NCBI GenBank assembly: GCA_964522045.1
Contig: CAZFSF010000086.1
Location: forward strand, 1 to 12,441
Source of the DNA: Desulfacyla sp964522045
GTDB lineage: Bacteria; Desulfobacterota; DSM-4660; Desulfatiglandales; Desulfatiglandaceae
Direction: 5' to 3'
Length of the DNA: 12,441 nucleotides
The first letter of the stretch is position 1; every line of letters starts with the position of its first letter. Shown here piece by piece: positions 6,739 through 12,441 of this stretch. Under the pieces are notes generated by a model that had not been told where the DNA came from, did not search any database, and saw only the letters and a list, made by a program, of their open reading frames with translations. Position numbers and translations under genes: made by a program.

Positions 6739-8442
6739 ATGCAGGGCCTTTTTCTTCTTATTAAGCCCAGGCTCCTCGGTTTTAGAAACCAGCTAATCCG
6801 TTCGGGAAATCCGGGAAAAAAGAGGGTGCTGATCATGGGCGGGTTGGGGTTCGCCTTTTGTGGAGGGATGTTTTTTCTTTCATCTCGTGTCCTGATCTAC
6901 TTCCAGTCTGTTGAGATGATCGGCGATCTCTTAGCGCGACAGCTCCTCTCAATGGTGCTGCTCACCTTTTTTTCGATGCTGATTTTCAGTAATATTATCA
7001 CCGCACTTTCCAATCTCTACCTCTCAAAAGACCTTGAACTCTGCCATTCAACTCCTGTGTCCGTGGAGGAGCTTTTTATATCCAGGTCTCTTTATACGTT
7101 TGTAGACAGCTCGTGGATGGTCATTATTTTTGCGCTGCCTATTTTCTTAGCCTACGGATATGTGTATGAACCGGGCCTTGGTTTCTATTTCTCTCTCCTT
7201 CACATGAATATAGCAATGGCGGTTATCGCTTCATGCATAGGAATCCTTTTGACCATGGTTCTTGTTCATATCTTTCCGGCTCAGCGGACAAAGGACATTA
7301 TCCTTCTCCTGTCAATATTTATGGTTGTGGCGCTCTATCTCCTCTTTCGATTTCTCCGACCGGAGAGGCTGGTCAACCCTGAGGCCTTTTTCAGCGTCGC
7401 ACAGTATGTGAGCGCCCTGAAGGTGCCGGATTCCCCCTTTCTCCCCACCCACTGGATCACGGAGACACTCTGGGCTAATTTGAATATGTCTGAGGGGCGT
7501 CCCGCTGAAAGCGGGATTGAAATCCTTCTCATATGGGCTACGGCCGCGTCGGCAGTGGTTATCAATGTCTGGATCGCCCACTTCATCTATTTTGACGGAT
7601 TTTCCAAATCCCAGGAGGCGAAAAAAAGACGCGCAGGGGGAAAGAGGCTCCTTGATCTGATGATCATGTCTGTCTCAAAGCCCTTTGGTAAGGATCTGTC
7701 CCCAATTATCAGCAAGGACATCCGGGTCTTTTTCAGGGATAATACCCAGTGGTCTCAATTGCTGTTGTTGGGTGCCCTCATAGTAGTTTACCTGTACAAT
7801 TTCAGTGTATTGCCTTTAGATAAGAGCCCTATTCGTTTGGATTTCCTCCAAAATGAATTAGCCTTCCTTAATATGGGGTTGGCCGGGTTTGTCCTTTCAG
7901 CCCTTTGCACCCGTTTTGTTTTTACGGCAGTGAGCGGTGAAGGCGAGGCATACTGGATCATTCGTTCATCTCCCCTGAGGCTCAAGAGATACCTGTGGGG
8001 AAAATATATCTCCTTCGTCTTTCCCATGCTCATCTTAGCCGAGATTCTGATTGTGGCCACCAATTACCTCCTTGACGTGACCATGTTCATGATGATCCTA
8101 TCTTCAGTAACCATCGGTTTTATGGTCTTCGGGATCGTGGCATTGGGAATCGGACTCGGCGCAATTTACCCTAAATTTAATCATGAGAATATCGGACAGG
8201 TTTCAACAGGTTTCGGCGGGTTCCTGTATATGATTATAAGCTCTCTGTTTATCGGTTTGATCATTATTCTTGAAGCCGGTCCAGTCTATATGCTCTTCAT
8301 GTCTCAGGTGAGGGGGAGCGTTATTTCTCCAATAGAATGGCTCTTTATCGTCTTGTCCTTTTCAGCAGTTGTTGTCATTATTGACCTATCAATATTCAAG
8401 CCAATGAAGATCGGTCTAAATGCCCTGCGGGAATATGAATAG
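6739..8442 (+). CDS. ABC-2-type exporter permease
   Basis: A 567-residue polytopic inner-membrane protein with roughly 11-12 hydrophobic segments in two halves, separated by a charged loop near residue 295 (SQEAKKRRAGGKR). Near residue 400 it has EGEAYWIIRSSPL, a motif I associate with the putative ABC exporter family, where it likely forms the coupling helix that contacts the ATPase. The ATG lies three bases after the ATPase stop, with GAGAGG just upstream. The stop TAG directly abuts the ATG of the PHP gene (TAGATG). It is most likely the membrane half of the ABC system with the ATPase encoded before it. A TCCCGCT-gaa-AGCGGGA palindrome (7500-7516), like the core of the intergenic repeat, lies within the coding sequence. 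Substrate and direction are inferred only from family type. Confidence 0.85.
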   Translation: MQGLFLLIKPRLLGFRNQLIRSGNPGKKRVLIMGGLGFAFCGGMFFLSSRVLIYFQSVEMIGDLLARQLLSMVLLTFFSMLIFSNIITALSNLYLSKDLELCHSTPVSVEELFISRSLYTFVDSSWMVIIFALPIFLAYGYVYEPGLGFYFSLLHMNIAMAVIASCIGILLTMVLVHIFPAQRTKDIILLLSIFMVVALYLLFRFLRPERLVNPEAFFSVAQYVSALKVPDSPFLPTHWITETLWANLNMSEGRPAESGIEILLIWATAASAVVINVWIAHFIYFDGFSKSQEAKKRRAGGKRLLDLMIMSVSKPFGKDLSPIISKDIRVFFRDNTQWSQLLLLGALIVVYLYNFSVLPLDKSPIRLDFLQNELAFLNMGLAGFVLSALCTRFVFTAVSGEGEAYWIIRSSPLRLKRYLWGKYISFVFPMLILAEILIVATNYLLDVTMFMMILSSVTIGFMVFGIVALGIGLGAIYPKFNHENIGQVSTGFGGFLYMIISSLFIGLIIILEAGPVYMLFMSQVRGSVISPIEWLFIVLSFSAVVVIIDLSIFKPMKIGLNALREYE

Positions 8443-9513
8443 ATGAACAACAACAGACCTGACAGGCCATTCGAATATGTCGGTAATCTCCATATCCATT
8501 CCCGCTACTCAGACGGGGGAGGGTCTGTGCGTGAGATTGCCCAAGCAGCAAAAACGGCAGGGCTTGATTTTATTATCATCAATGATCACAACTATATGAC
8601 GGACTCTCTTCATCTTGAAGATGAGGGTGATTATGATGGTTTGATAGTCCTCATGGGCCTGGAAATAGGGAGGAGATACCACCACTATCTCGCCTTCAAT
8701 TTGCCTGAGATGGTAAGAAACGAGGGTTTGAGTCCCCAGGGTGTCATTGACCTTGTGAACCGGAAAGGGGGTTTCGGCTTTATCGCTCATCCCTTTGAAA
8801 GAGGGATGCCTTTCAGGGAAAATTCGATTGCCTATACCTGGAATGATCTGTCCGTGACCGGGTATACAGGCGTCTGCATCTGGAACTTCTCTTCTCGATG
8901 GAAAGAGCGGATCACAAGCCCCTTGACCGGCCTGTTTTTTCTCCTCTTCAAGGCCTTTACCCTTCGGGGGCCCAGTCAAAAAACCCTTTCCTTCTGGGAC
9001 CGGCAATGCCGTCAAAGAAAGGTCACTGCCATAGGGGGATCTGATGCACACGGGTCATTATTCAAGTGGAGTGTATTGCATTTCATCCCCCTTCCATACA
9101 ACTATACTTTGAACTCCATTAATGTGCATCTCCTTTTGGAAGGGAATCTATCGGGACAATTTAATGAGGCCAGGGACCAGATATACGGCGCGCTGAAGCA
9201 GGGACGGCTCTTCATAGCCAATGAAAGAGTTGCTCCGGGAGTTGGGTTCAGATTCTCTTTTATCCCAGAAAATGGATCTAACCTGACAATGGGAGAAGAG
9301 GCCACTTTTAAACGGGGCACCCTTTTTATTGAGACCCCGGACAGAGGGGAAATCAGGCTCTTGAGGGATGGAGCAGTCCTCAAAAGGTGGAGAGGCACGA
9401 GCGCCTCCCATGAGGTGGATGAGAGAGGCGTTTACCGCGTGGAGGTTTACCGTCACTTACCCTTTTTTGGCCTGCGACCCTGGATTTTTTCAAATCCCAT
9501 TTATTTGAGGTAG
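8443..9513 (+). CDS. PHP-domain (CehA/McbA-type) metallohydrolase
   Basis: A 356-residue PHP-domain protein. Metal-ligand motifs are in the expected order: HIH (H17, H19) with D24 in SRYSDG, NDHN (D48, H49), E74 in GLEIG, H80/H81, H116 in IAHPFE, and D201/H203 in GGSDAHG. PHP enzymes use two or three metal ions to hydrolyse phosphoesters or related bonds. The C-terminal region (about 270-356) is beta-rich and ends with FGLRPWIFSNPIYLR, a tail typical of the CehA/McbA-like branch. No clear signal peptide is seen, though a hydrophobic stretch lies near 161-172. The ATG directly follows the permease stop with no gap, so it is the last gene of the operon. Its substrate is unknown; operon context suggests it processes something handled by the ABC system or the transglutaminase. 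Confidence 0.87.
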   Translation: MNNNRPDRPFEYVGNLHIHSRYSDGGGSVREIAQAAKTAGLDFIIINDHNYMTDSLHLEDEGDYDGLIVLMGLEIGRRYHHYLAFNLPEMVRNEGLSPQGVIDLVNRKGGFGFIAHPFERGMPFRENSIAYTWNDLSVTGYTGVCIWNFSSRWKERITSPLTGLFFLLFKAFTLRGPSQKTLSFWDRQCRQRKVTAIGGSDAHGSLFKWSVLHFIPLPYNYTLNSINVHLLLEGNLSGQFNEARDQIYGALKQGRLFIANERVAPGVGFRFSFIPENGSNLTMGEEATFKRGTLFIETPDRGEIRLLRDGAVLKRWRGTSASHEVDERGVYRVEVYRHLPFFGLRPWIFSNPIYLR

Positions 9514-9533
9514 TGTCCGTACAGAATAATCCC

Positions 9534-9560
9534 TTGACAACCCTTAACCTGGAATATAAG
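9534..9560 (+). promoter_or_regulatory. tRNA-Leu promoter
   Basis: A perfect -35 box TTGACA (9534-9539) is followed at 15 nt by TATAAG (9555-9560); TAAGTA at 9557-9562 gives the usual 17-nt spacing. Transcription would begin a few bases before the tRNA 5' end at 9573, as expected for a stable-RNA gene. Confidence 0.7.
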
Positions 9561-9572
9561 TATTGAGCATCG

Positions 9573-9661
9573 GCCTGGGTGGCGGAATTGGTAGACGCAA
9601 GGGACTTAAAATCCCTCGGAGCTTAGCCTCTGTACGAGTTCGATTCTCGTCCCAGGCACCA
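9573..9661 (+). tRNA. tRNA-Leu (anticodon UAA)
   Basis: An 89-nt class II tRNA with encoded CCA. The acceptor stem is GCCTGGG (9573-9579) with CCCAGGC (9651-9657), then A and CCA. The anticodon stem is AGGGA/TCCCT around the loop CTTAAAA, giving anticodon TAA at 9607-9609, which reads UUA leucine codons. The long variable arm CGGAG-CTTAGC-CTCTG and the T arm ACGAG-TTCGATT-CTCGT are both intact. Its 3' part is also the left boundary of the downstream AT-rich islet. Confidence 0.97.
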
Positions 9662-9671
9662 GTAATATCAA
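9598..9671 (+). repeat. left direct repeat (attL-like), 3' part of tRNA-Leu
   Basis: This 74-bp stretch runs from the anticodon stem of the tRNA (CAAGGGA) through the CCA end to ATCAA. It matches 11171-11245. The block 9632-9665 is identical to 11206-11239 over 34 bp, and with one mismatch the match continues to 9671. The perfect block spans the T arm and acceptor 3' strand, a common crossover region for tRNA-targeting tyrosine recombinases. Confidence 0.85.
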
Positions 9672-9707
9672 GGGATTCAGAGGTTTACTTCTGAATCCCC
9701 TTTTTTT
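9672..9707 (+). terminator. rho-independent terminator after tRNA-Leu
   Basis: GGGATTCAG (9672-9680) pairs perfectly with CTGAATCCC (9691-9699) around a 10-nt loop and is followed by a run of seven T (9701-9707). It begins exactly where the similarity to the downstream tRNA fragment ends. It therefore lies on the islet side of the boundary and may have arrived with the islet. Confidence 0.9.
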
Positions 9708-9736
9708 ATGTCATTGAAATTGTTCATAACACACCC

Positions 9737-9766
9737 TTGACACACTTTTTCTTGTTCCTTTATAAT
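9737..9766 (+). promoter_or_regulatory. consensus sigma-70 promoter of the MORN gene
   Basis: Both hexamers match the consensus exactly: TTGACA (9737-9742) and TATAAT (9761-9766), 18 nt apart. Transcription would start near 9773, giving a leader of about 75 nt. A second TATAAT occurs at 9801-9806 without a good -35 box. The MORN gene and probably the gene after it are served by this promoter. Confidence 0.75.
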
Positions 9767-9847
9767 TCATAGAATAGACAAATCTCTTTTAAAAATTGAG
9801 TATAATTGAGTTATATAAAATCTTGTGGTGAATTGGAGGAATGTAAA

Positions 9848-10435
9848 ATGAAAAAGAGTATCCTGTTTCTTTGTTTCTTGTTTTTGGTTTGTTCCTTCCC
9901 AATAAATACTTTTGGAGAATGTATCAAGGGGGATTGTAAGAATGGAGAAGGAACTTTCACCATTTCTGATGGTGAAAAATATGTAGGTGAATTCAAGGAT
10001 GGTTCACCCAATGGAGAAGGAACTTATACCTATCCTGATGGTTCAAAATATGTTGGTGAATGGAAGGATGGTAAAAAATATGGACAAGGAACACAAACCT
10101 TTCCTGATAGTTCAAAATATGTAGGTGAATGGAAGGATAGTTCACCTAATGGACAAGGAACTTTGACCTATCCTAATAGTTCAAAATATGTAGGTGAATG
10201 GAAGGATGGTAAACAATGTGGACAAGGAACCTATACCTATCCTGATGGTTCAAAATATGTAGGTGAATGGAAGGATAATAAAAAAGATGGACAAGGAACT
10301 TACACCTTTTTTAATGGTGATAAATATGTAGGTGGATTCAAGGATGGTCATTTCCACGGACAAGGAACTTATACCCGTCCTGGTGGTGGAAGATATGTAG
10401 GTGAATTCAGAAATGGAAAATTTGTTAAGAAATAA
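9848..10435 (+). CDS. secreted MORN-repeat protein
   Basis: A 195-residue protein made of an N-terminal signal sequence (KK then about 15 hydrophobic residues, likely cut near TFG-EC at 23-24) and a MORN array. Six complete 23-residue repeats of the form YVGEWKDGKKxGQGTYTYPDGSK begin at residues 45, 68, 91, 114, 137 and 160, and a partial one ends the protein. A degenerate repeat precedes them. MORN repeats form beta-hairpin sheets that usually act in protein or membrane contacts; bacterial secreted forms have no settled function. The Cys in FLVC (15) is not in a good lipobox, so export to the periplasm is more likely than lipidation. The ATG at 9848 is chosen over an in-frame ATG at 9806 because GGAGGA lies seven bases upstream and the signal sequence starts here. 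A truncated relative starts at 11072. Confidence 0.88.
   Translation: MKKSILFLCFLFLVCSFPINTFGECIKGDCKNGEGTFTISDGEKYVGEFKDGSPNGEGTYTYPDGSKYVGEWKDGKKYGQGTQTFPDSSKYVGEWKDSSPNGQGTLTYPNSSKYVGEWKDGKQCGQGTYTYPDGSKYVGEWKDNKKDGQGTYTFFNGDKYVGGFKDGHFHGQGTYTRPGGGRYVGEFRNGKFVKK
9980..10432 (+). repeat. 69-bp tandem coding repeats (MORN array)
   Basis: Six 69-bp units occupy 9980-10393 and a partial unit continues to 10432. They share near-identical DNA blocks such as AAATATGTAGGTGAATGGAA and GGACAAGGAAC. Similarity at DNA level, with synonymous positions also conserved, suggests recent expansion or continuing exchange between units, so the copy number may vary between strains. Confidence 0.85.
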
Positions 10436-10515
10436 CCTCACATCTCATTCAACAGAATACCATTTACCTCTTTATCTTGAATAGCCAAATATCCCGTTAT
10501 GATTTAAGGAGAAAC

Positions 10516-11025
10516 ATGACAAAGATATCTTTTATATTTGTGTTCGGTTTGTTATCTGTCTTCTGTTTTTCAAGTGTGTCGTATTCCAATAATGACTATA
10601 AATTGTTAATGAAATATAAGAACGACTTAATTAGTAATAATAGTATGATGAGGGTTAATAACAACGACCTTATGAAGACAATTAAATCAACTAAATACAC
10701 GGGTTATGATATATATTCCAAATTTGGTAATATCAAAGATGAGTTATTGTGGTCATCTGATATGATTACATTTTTTAGTATGACATATAGACTACGATAT
10801 CATCAAAACAGGATGATTATGAACAGACTTATATTTATTCAGGAACTATTACAAATTGATTTAACTCTTATCAATAAACAAATTTATTACATCACAGTCG
10901 ATTCCCTTATGCAAATACTTGATAAACAAAAGGACATCATTCTGTCATCAATAGAGACACTTGATAAGACAATCAAACTTATGAAAAGGATGACAAGAAA
11001 CCAAAGTAGAAATAAGTCAAAATGA
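10516..11025 (+). CDS. unknown secreted or membrane-anchored protein
   Basis: I do not recognise this 169-residue protein. It starts with a hydrophobic segment (residues 3-22, ISFIFVFGLLSVFCFSSVSY) that looks like a signal peptide or anchor. The rest is rich in Asn, Lys, Ile and Met and appears mostly helical; the second half (about 110-160) has heptad-like hydrophobic spacing that could form a coiled coil, ending in a basic tail KRMTRNQSRNKSK. The ATG at 10516 follows AAGGAG (10506-10511); an in-frame ATG at 10477 has no ribosome-binding site. It lies 80 bp after the MORN gene on the same strand with no promoter or terminator seen between them, so the two are probably one transcript. Base use is strongly AT-biased, unlike the chromosomal genes on either side, consistent with transfer. 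Confidence 0.7.
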   Translation: MTKISFIFVFGLLSVFCFSSVSYSNNDYKLLMKYKNDLISNNSMMRVNNNDLMKTIKSTKYTGYDIYSKFGNIKDELLWSSDMITFFSMTYRLRYHQNRMIMNRLIFIQELLQIDLTLINKQIYYITVDSLMQILDKQKDIILSSIETLDKTIKLMKRMTRNQSRNKSK

Positions 11026-11071
11026 GTATCTCGAAAATGTGTGTCTATTATGACGAATGGAGGAATGGAAA

Positions 11072-11200
11072 ATGAACAGAAGTATCCTGTTTCTTTGTTT
11101 CCTGTTTTTGGTTTGTTCCTTCCCAATAAACACTTTTGGAGAATGTATCAAAGGGAATTGTGAGAATGGACAAGGGATTTTTAAATCCCTCGGAGTTTAA
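11072..11200 (+). pseudogene. truncated second copy of the MORN gene
   Basis: This frame repeats the 5' end of the MORN gene: ribosome-binding site GGAGGA, signal sequence (MNRSILFLCFLFLVCSFPIN) and first degenerate repeat (GECIKGNCENGQG). Similarity to 9835-9958 is about 90 percent by eye, with roughly 12 differences in the first 111 coding bases. The frame then runs into the tRNA-Leu fragment and stops at a TAA (11198-11200) formed by tRNA variable-arm sequence, leaving 42 codons. No MORN array follows. It could still make a short secreted peptide, but it is best read as a gene cut by a recombination event at the islet border. Confidence 0.8.
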
Positions 11201-11245
11201 TCTCCGTACGAGTTCGATTCTCGTCCCAGGCACCAGTAAAATCAA
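11171..11245 (+). pseudogene. partial tRNA-Leu copy, right direct repeat (attR-like)
   Basis: This fragment runs from the anticodon stem to the CCA end of tRNA-Leu and beyond, to ATCAA. The acceptor 5' strand and D arm are missing, so it cannot be a tRNA gene. The 3' part is identical to the intact gene over 34 bp (11206-11239). In the variable arm four transitions occur, but the stem CGGAG/CTCCG still pairs, and better than the intact gene's CGGAG/CTCTG. The anticodon region reads AGGGATTTTTAAATCCCT, one base longer than in the intact gene. The left edge overlaps the truncated MORN frame: CAAGG is common to the tRNA stem and to the MORN repeat motif GGACAAGGAAC, so the exact junction falls somewhere in 11171-11183. 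Confidence 0.88.
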
Positions 11246-11255
11246 TTTTGGGACG

Positions 11256-11277
11256 TCAGATTGAATGAGGAATCTGA
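11256..11277. other. small inverted repeat between tRNA fragment and carboxylase gene
   Basis: TCAGATT (11256-11262) pairs with AATCTGA (11271-11277) around an 8-nt loop. GCCGG-gag-CCGGC (11291-11303) is a second short palindrome nearby. Either could slow transcription leaving the carboxylase gene on the minus strand, but neither has a clear T-run, so a terminator role is only a possibility. Confidence 0.3.
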
Positions 11278-11322
11278 GGCGTTTGATGGTGCCGGGAGCC
11301 GGCAAGAGAGGGCCTTCAAGAA

Positions 11323-12441
11323 TCAGCACCGCATCCCCCTCTTTTTGGGACCGAGGTTTTTGCTTTCAACATTGTAGGCCATTTCCACCCACTCACATAA
11401 GAGGGATCTGGTATCTCTCGGGTCAATGATATCTTCTATGCCGAAGGCCTCAGCCGTCCGGAAAGGGGATGCGATGGCCCGGTAGGTTTCCTGTAGTTCC
11501 TCGAGGTAGGTCTTGGGATCTTCTGCTGACTCGATTTCCCTTTTGTGGGCCGCGTAGACGCCCCCCTCCACCGGGATATTGCCCCACACGGCTGAAGGCC
11601 AGGCATACCGCCAGCTCAGGCGTATGCCGCTCTTTTGGGCGCCTCCGGCTACTCCAAAGCATTTGCGCAAGTATATCACGGCCATGGGAATGGTTGCCTG
11701 GATGATGGCAAAGCTTGCCCTCACACCCTTTCGAATGGTCCCGTGCTCCTCACTCTGTTTTCCGACGGTAAACCCAGGCTGATCCGAAAGGTTGACGATG
11801 GGAAGATGAAAGGTGTCGCACATGTCGATAAAGCGTTGAAACTTTTCCGCAACATCATAGTTGAAAGAGCCGCCTAAGAAGTTGGGGTCGTTGGCCAATA
11901 CGCCCACGGGATAGCCGTTCAGACGGGCCAAGGAGGTTATCTGGGATCGGCCCTGGTATTTTCCGATCTCAAAAATGGATCCATTGTCCAGAACAAGGCT
12001 CAATATTTTTCTCATATCATAGGGCTTGCGGTTGTCTCTGGGGATAATGGAAAGGAGTTCCGCTTCCCGTCGCTCCGGAGTGTCATGATCAGCATGCCGC
12101 TGTTCGGGCATTTCCCATACATTTGAAGGGAGGTAGGACAAAAATTTCCTGACCTGATCTAAGGCGTCCCCTTCATCAACCGCGTCATTGTCCACCACGC
12201 CTGTCAGACGCGTGTGAAGCCTGTACCCGCCCAATTCCTCCTTGGTCATATCCCCCCCAAAGGCCGATTTGACCAAGGGGGGGCCTCCGACAAAGACATG
12301 GGCCTTTTCTCTCACCATAACAGAGAAATGACTCTGGACCATGTAGAGTGCCCCGAGGCCCGCCACGGAACCAAACCCTGCCGAGACCACCGGTATTTCA
12401 GACATGACCTCCACCCGGTCCTGGGCGCATTCATCCCCTGA
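11323..12441 (-). CDS. acyl-CoA carboxylase carboxyltransferase subunit (5' partial)
   Basis: The minus-strand frame stays open to the window edge, so the gene start is outside; 372 C-terminal residues are visible, starting SGDECAQDRVEVMSEIPVVS. It belongs to the biotin-dependent carboxyltransferase family (propionyl-/methylmalonyl-type and related acyl-CoA carboxylases), which moves carboxyl groups between carboxybiotin and an acyl-CoA. Family features are GSVAGLGALYMVQSHFSVMV, FVGGPPLVKSAFG, MTKEELGG and VVDNDAVDEGDAL in the first carboxyltransferase half, and VNLSDQPGF, EEHGTIRKGVRA and VWGNIPVEGGVYAA in the second. Full-length members have about 510-560 residues, so roughly the first 150 are missing. 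A GTG at 12414 could be mistaken for a start but lies in the middle of conserved sequence. Substrate cannot be fixed without the N-terminus and neighbouring genes. Confidence 0.9.
   Translation of the reverse strand, partial: SGDECAQDRVEVMSEIPVVSAGFGSVAGLGALYMVQSHFSVMVREKAHVFVGGPPLVKSAFGGDMTKEELGGYRLHTRLTGVVDNDAVDEGDALDQVRKFLSYLPSNVWEMPEQRHADHDTPERREAELLSIIPRDNRKPYDMRKILSLVLDNGSIFEIGKYQGRSQITSLARLNGYPVGVLANDPNFLGGSFNYDVAEKFQRFIDMCDTFHLPIVNLSDQPGFTVGKQSEEHGTIRKGVRASFAIIQATIPMAVIYLRKCFGVAGGAQKSGIRLSWRYAWPSAVWGNIPVEGGVYAAHKREIESAEDPKTYLEELQETYRAIASPFRTAEAFGIEDIIDPRDTRSLLCEWVEMAYNVESKNLGPKKRGMRC

Larger units (their letters stand above)
9598..11245. mobile_element. AT-rich islet bounded by tRNA-Leu and its partial copy
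   Basis: The segment between 9672 and 11170 is visibly richer in A and T than its neighbours and is flanked by direct repeats: the 3' part of the tRNA-Leu gene (9598-9671) and a diverged copy (11171-11245). This is the usual mark of site-specific integration into the 3' end of a tRNA gene, where the tRNA is kept whole on one side and a fragment remains on the other. The contents are a terminator, a strong promoter, a MORN-repeat gene, an unknown secreted-protein gene and a truncated second MORN gene. No integrase, transposase or plasmid function lies inside. It may be a deletion relic of a larger island, or a small passive element moved by an integrase encoded elsewhere. Mobility is inferred. 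Confidence 0.7.

Noticed and set aside
8509..9051. Minus-strand frame of 180 codons opposite the PHP gene
   Set aside because: The PHP frame has all metal-ligand motifs; the antisense frame has no recognisable features.
9806..9847. Earlier in-frame start for the MORN protein
   Set aside because: No ribosome-binding site, it would bury the signal sequence, and the second copy aligns from the later ATG with its GGAGGA.
9980..10432. Regular repeats that might be a CRISPR array
   Set aside because: Units are contiguous 69-bp in-frame coding repeats with no unique spacers; they encode MORN motifs.
10250..10441. Minus-strand frame of 63 codons opposite the MORN array
   Set aside because: It is a by-product of the tandem repeats; the translation is repetitive and has no start signals.
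11177..11188. Suppressor-like anticodon (TTA) in the fragment's loop
   Set aside because: The 5' side of this loop is probably MORN-derived and one base out of register, so an anticodon cannot be assigned.
11171..11235. Second functional tRNA-Leu gene
   Set aside because: The acceptor 5' strand and D arm are absent, and the upstream bases are MORN-gene sequence; only a 3' fragment is present.
11323..12414. Complete 363-codon carboxyltransferase gene starting at GTG 12414
   Set aside because: The frame stays open to the window end and the family has conserved sequence before this point, so it is a 5' partial gene.

Overview
The window looks like chromosomal DNA of an anaerobic Deltaproteobacterium (Desulfobacterota, Syntrophobacterales- or Desulfobacterales-like). 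This is inferred from the gene content (DUF1847 metal-binding protein, PlsB-type acyltransferase, DUF151 protein, acyl-CoA carboxylase) and from dispersed TCCCGC/GCGGGA hairpin repeats. Taxonomy is an inference from gene families and was not tested.

Layout. Positions 1-249 hold at most the tail of an unidentified gene. Positions 250-3492 are a minus-strand pair: a PlsB-type glycerol-3-phosphate acyltransferase followed, 9 nt later, by a DUF1847 protein. A divergent intergenic region of about 226 bp then leads to a plus-strand DUF151 (bifunctional nuclease-like) gene. This gene is followed by a 137-bp nested palindromic element that probably also ends transcription. Positions 4464-9513 are a tightly packed plus-strand operon: membrane-anchored transglutaminase-like protein, ABC ATPase, ABC-2-type permease and PHP-domain metallohydrolase. 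Its genes overlap or abut, so they probably act together in export or envelope work, with unknown substrate.

An intact tRNA-Leu(UAA) gene follows, with its own promoter and terminator (9534-9707). The most unusual part comes next. A 1.57-kb AT-rich islet is bounded on the left by the 3' part of this tRNA gene and on the right by a diverged copy of the same segment (9598-9671 against 11171-11245, with a 34-bp perfect block). This is the signature of integration into a tRNA gene. The islet holds a consensus sigma-70 promoter, a secreted MORN-repeat protein, an unrecognised secreted or membrane-anchored protein, and a second copy of the MORN gene start that is cut off inside the tRNA fragment. 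No integrase is present, so it is either a relic or a passive element moved by a recombinase elsewhere.

Beyond the islet, the minus strand carries the C-terminal 372 residues of an acyl-CoA carboxylase carboxyltransferase subunit that runs off the right edge.
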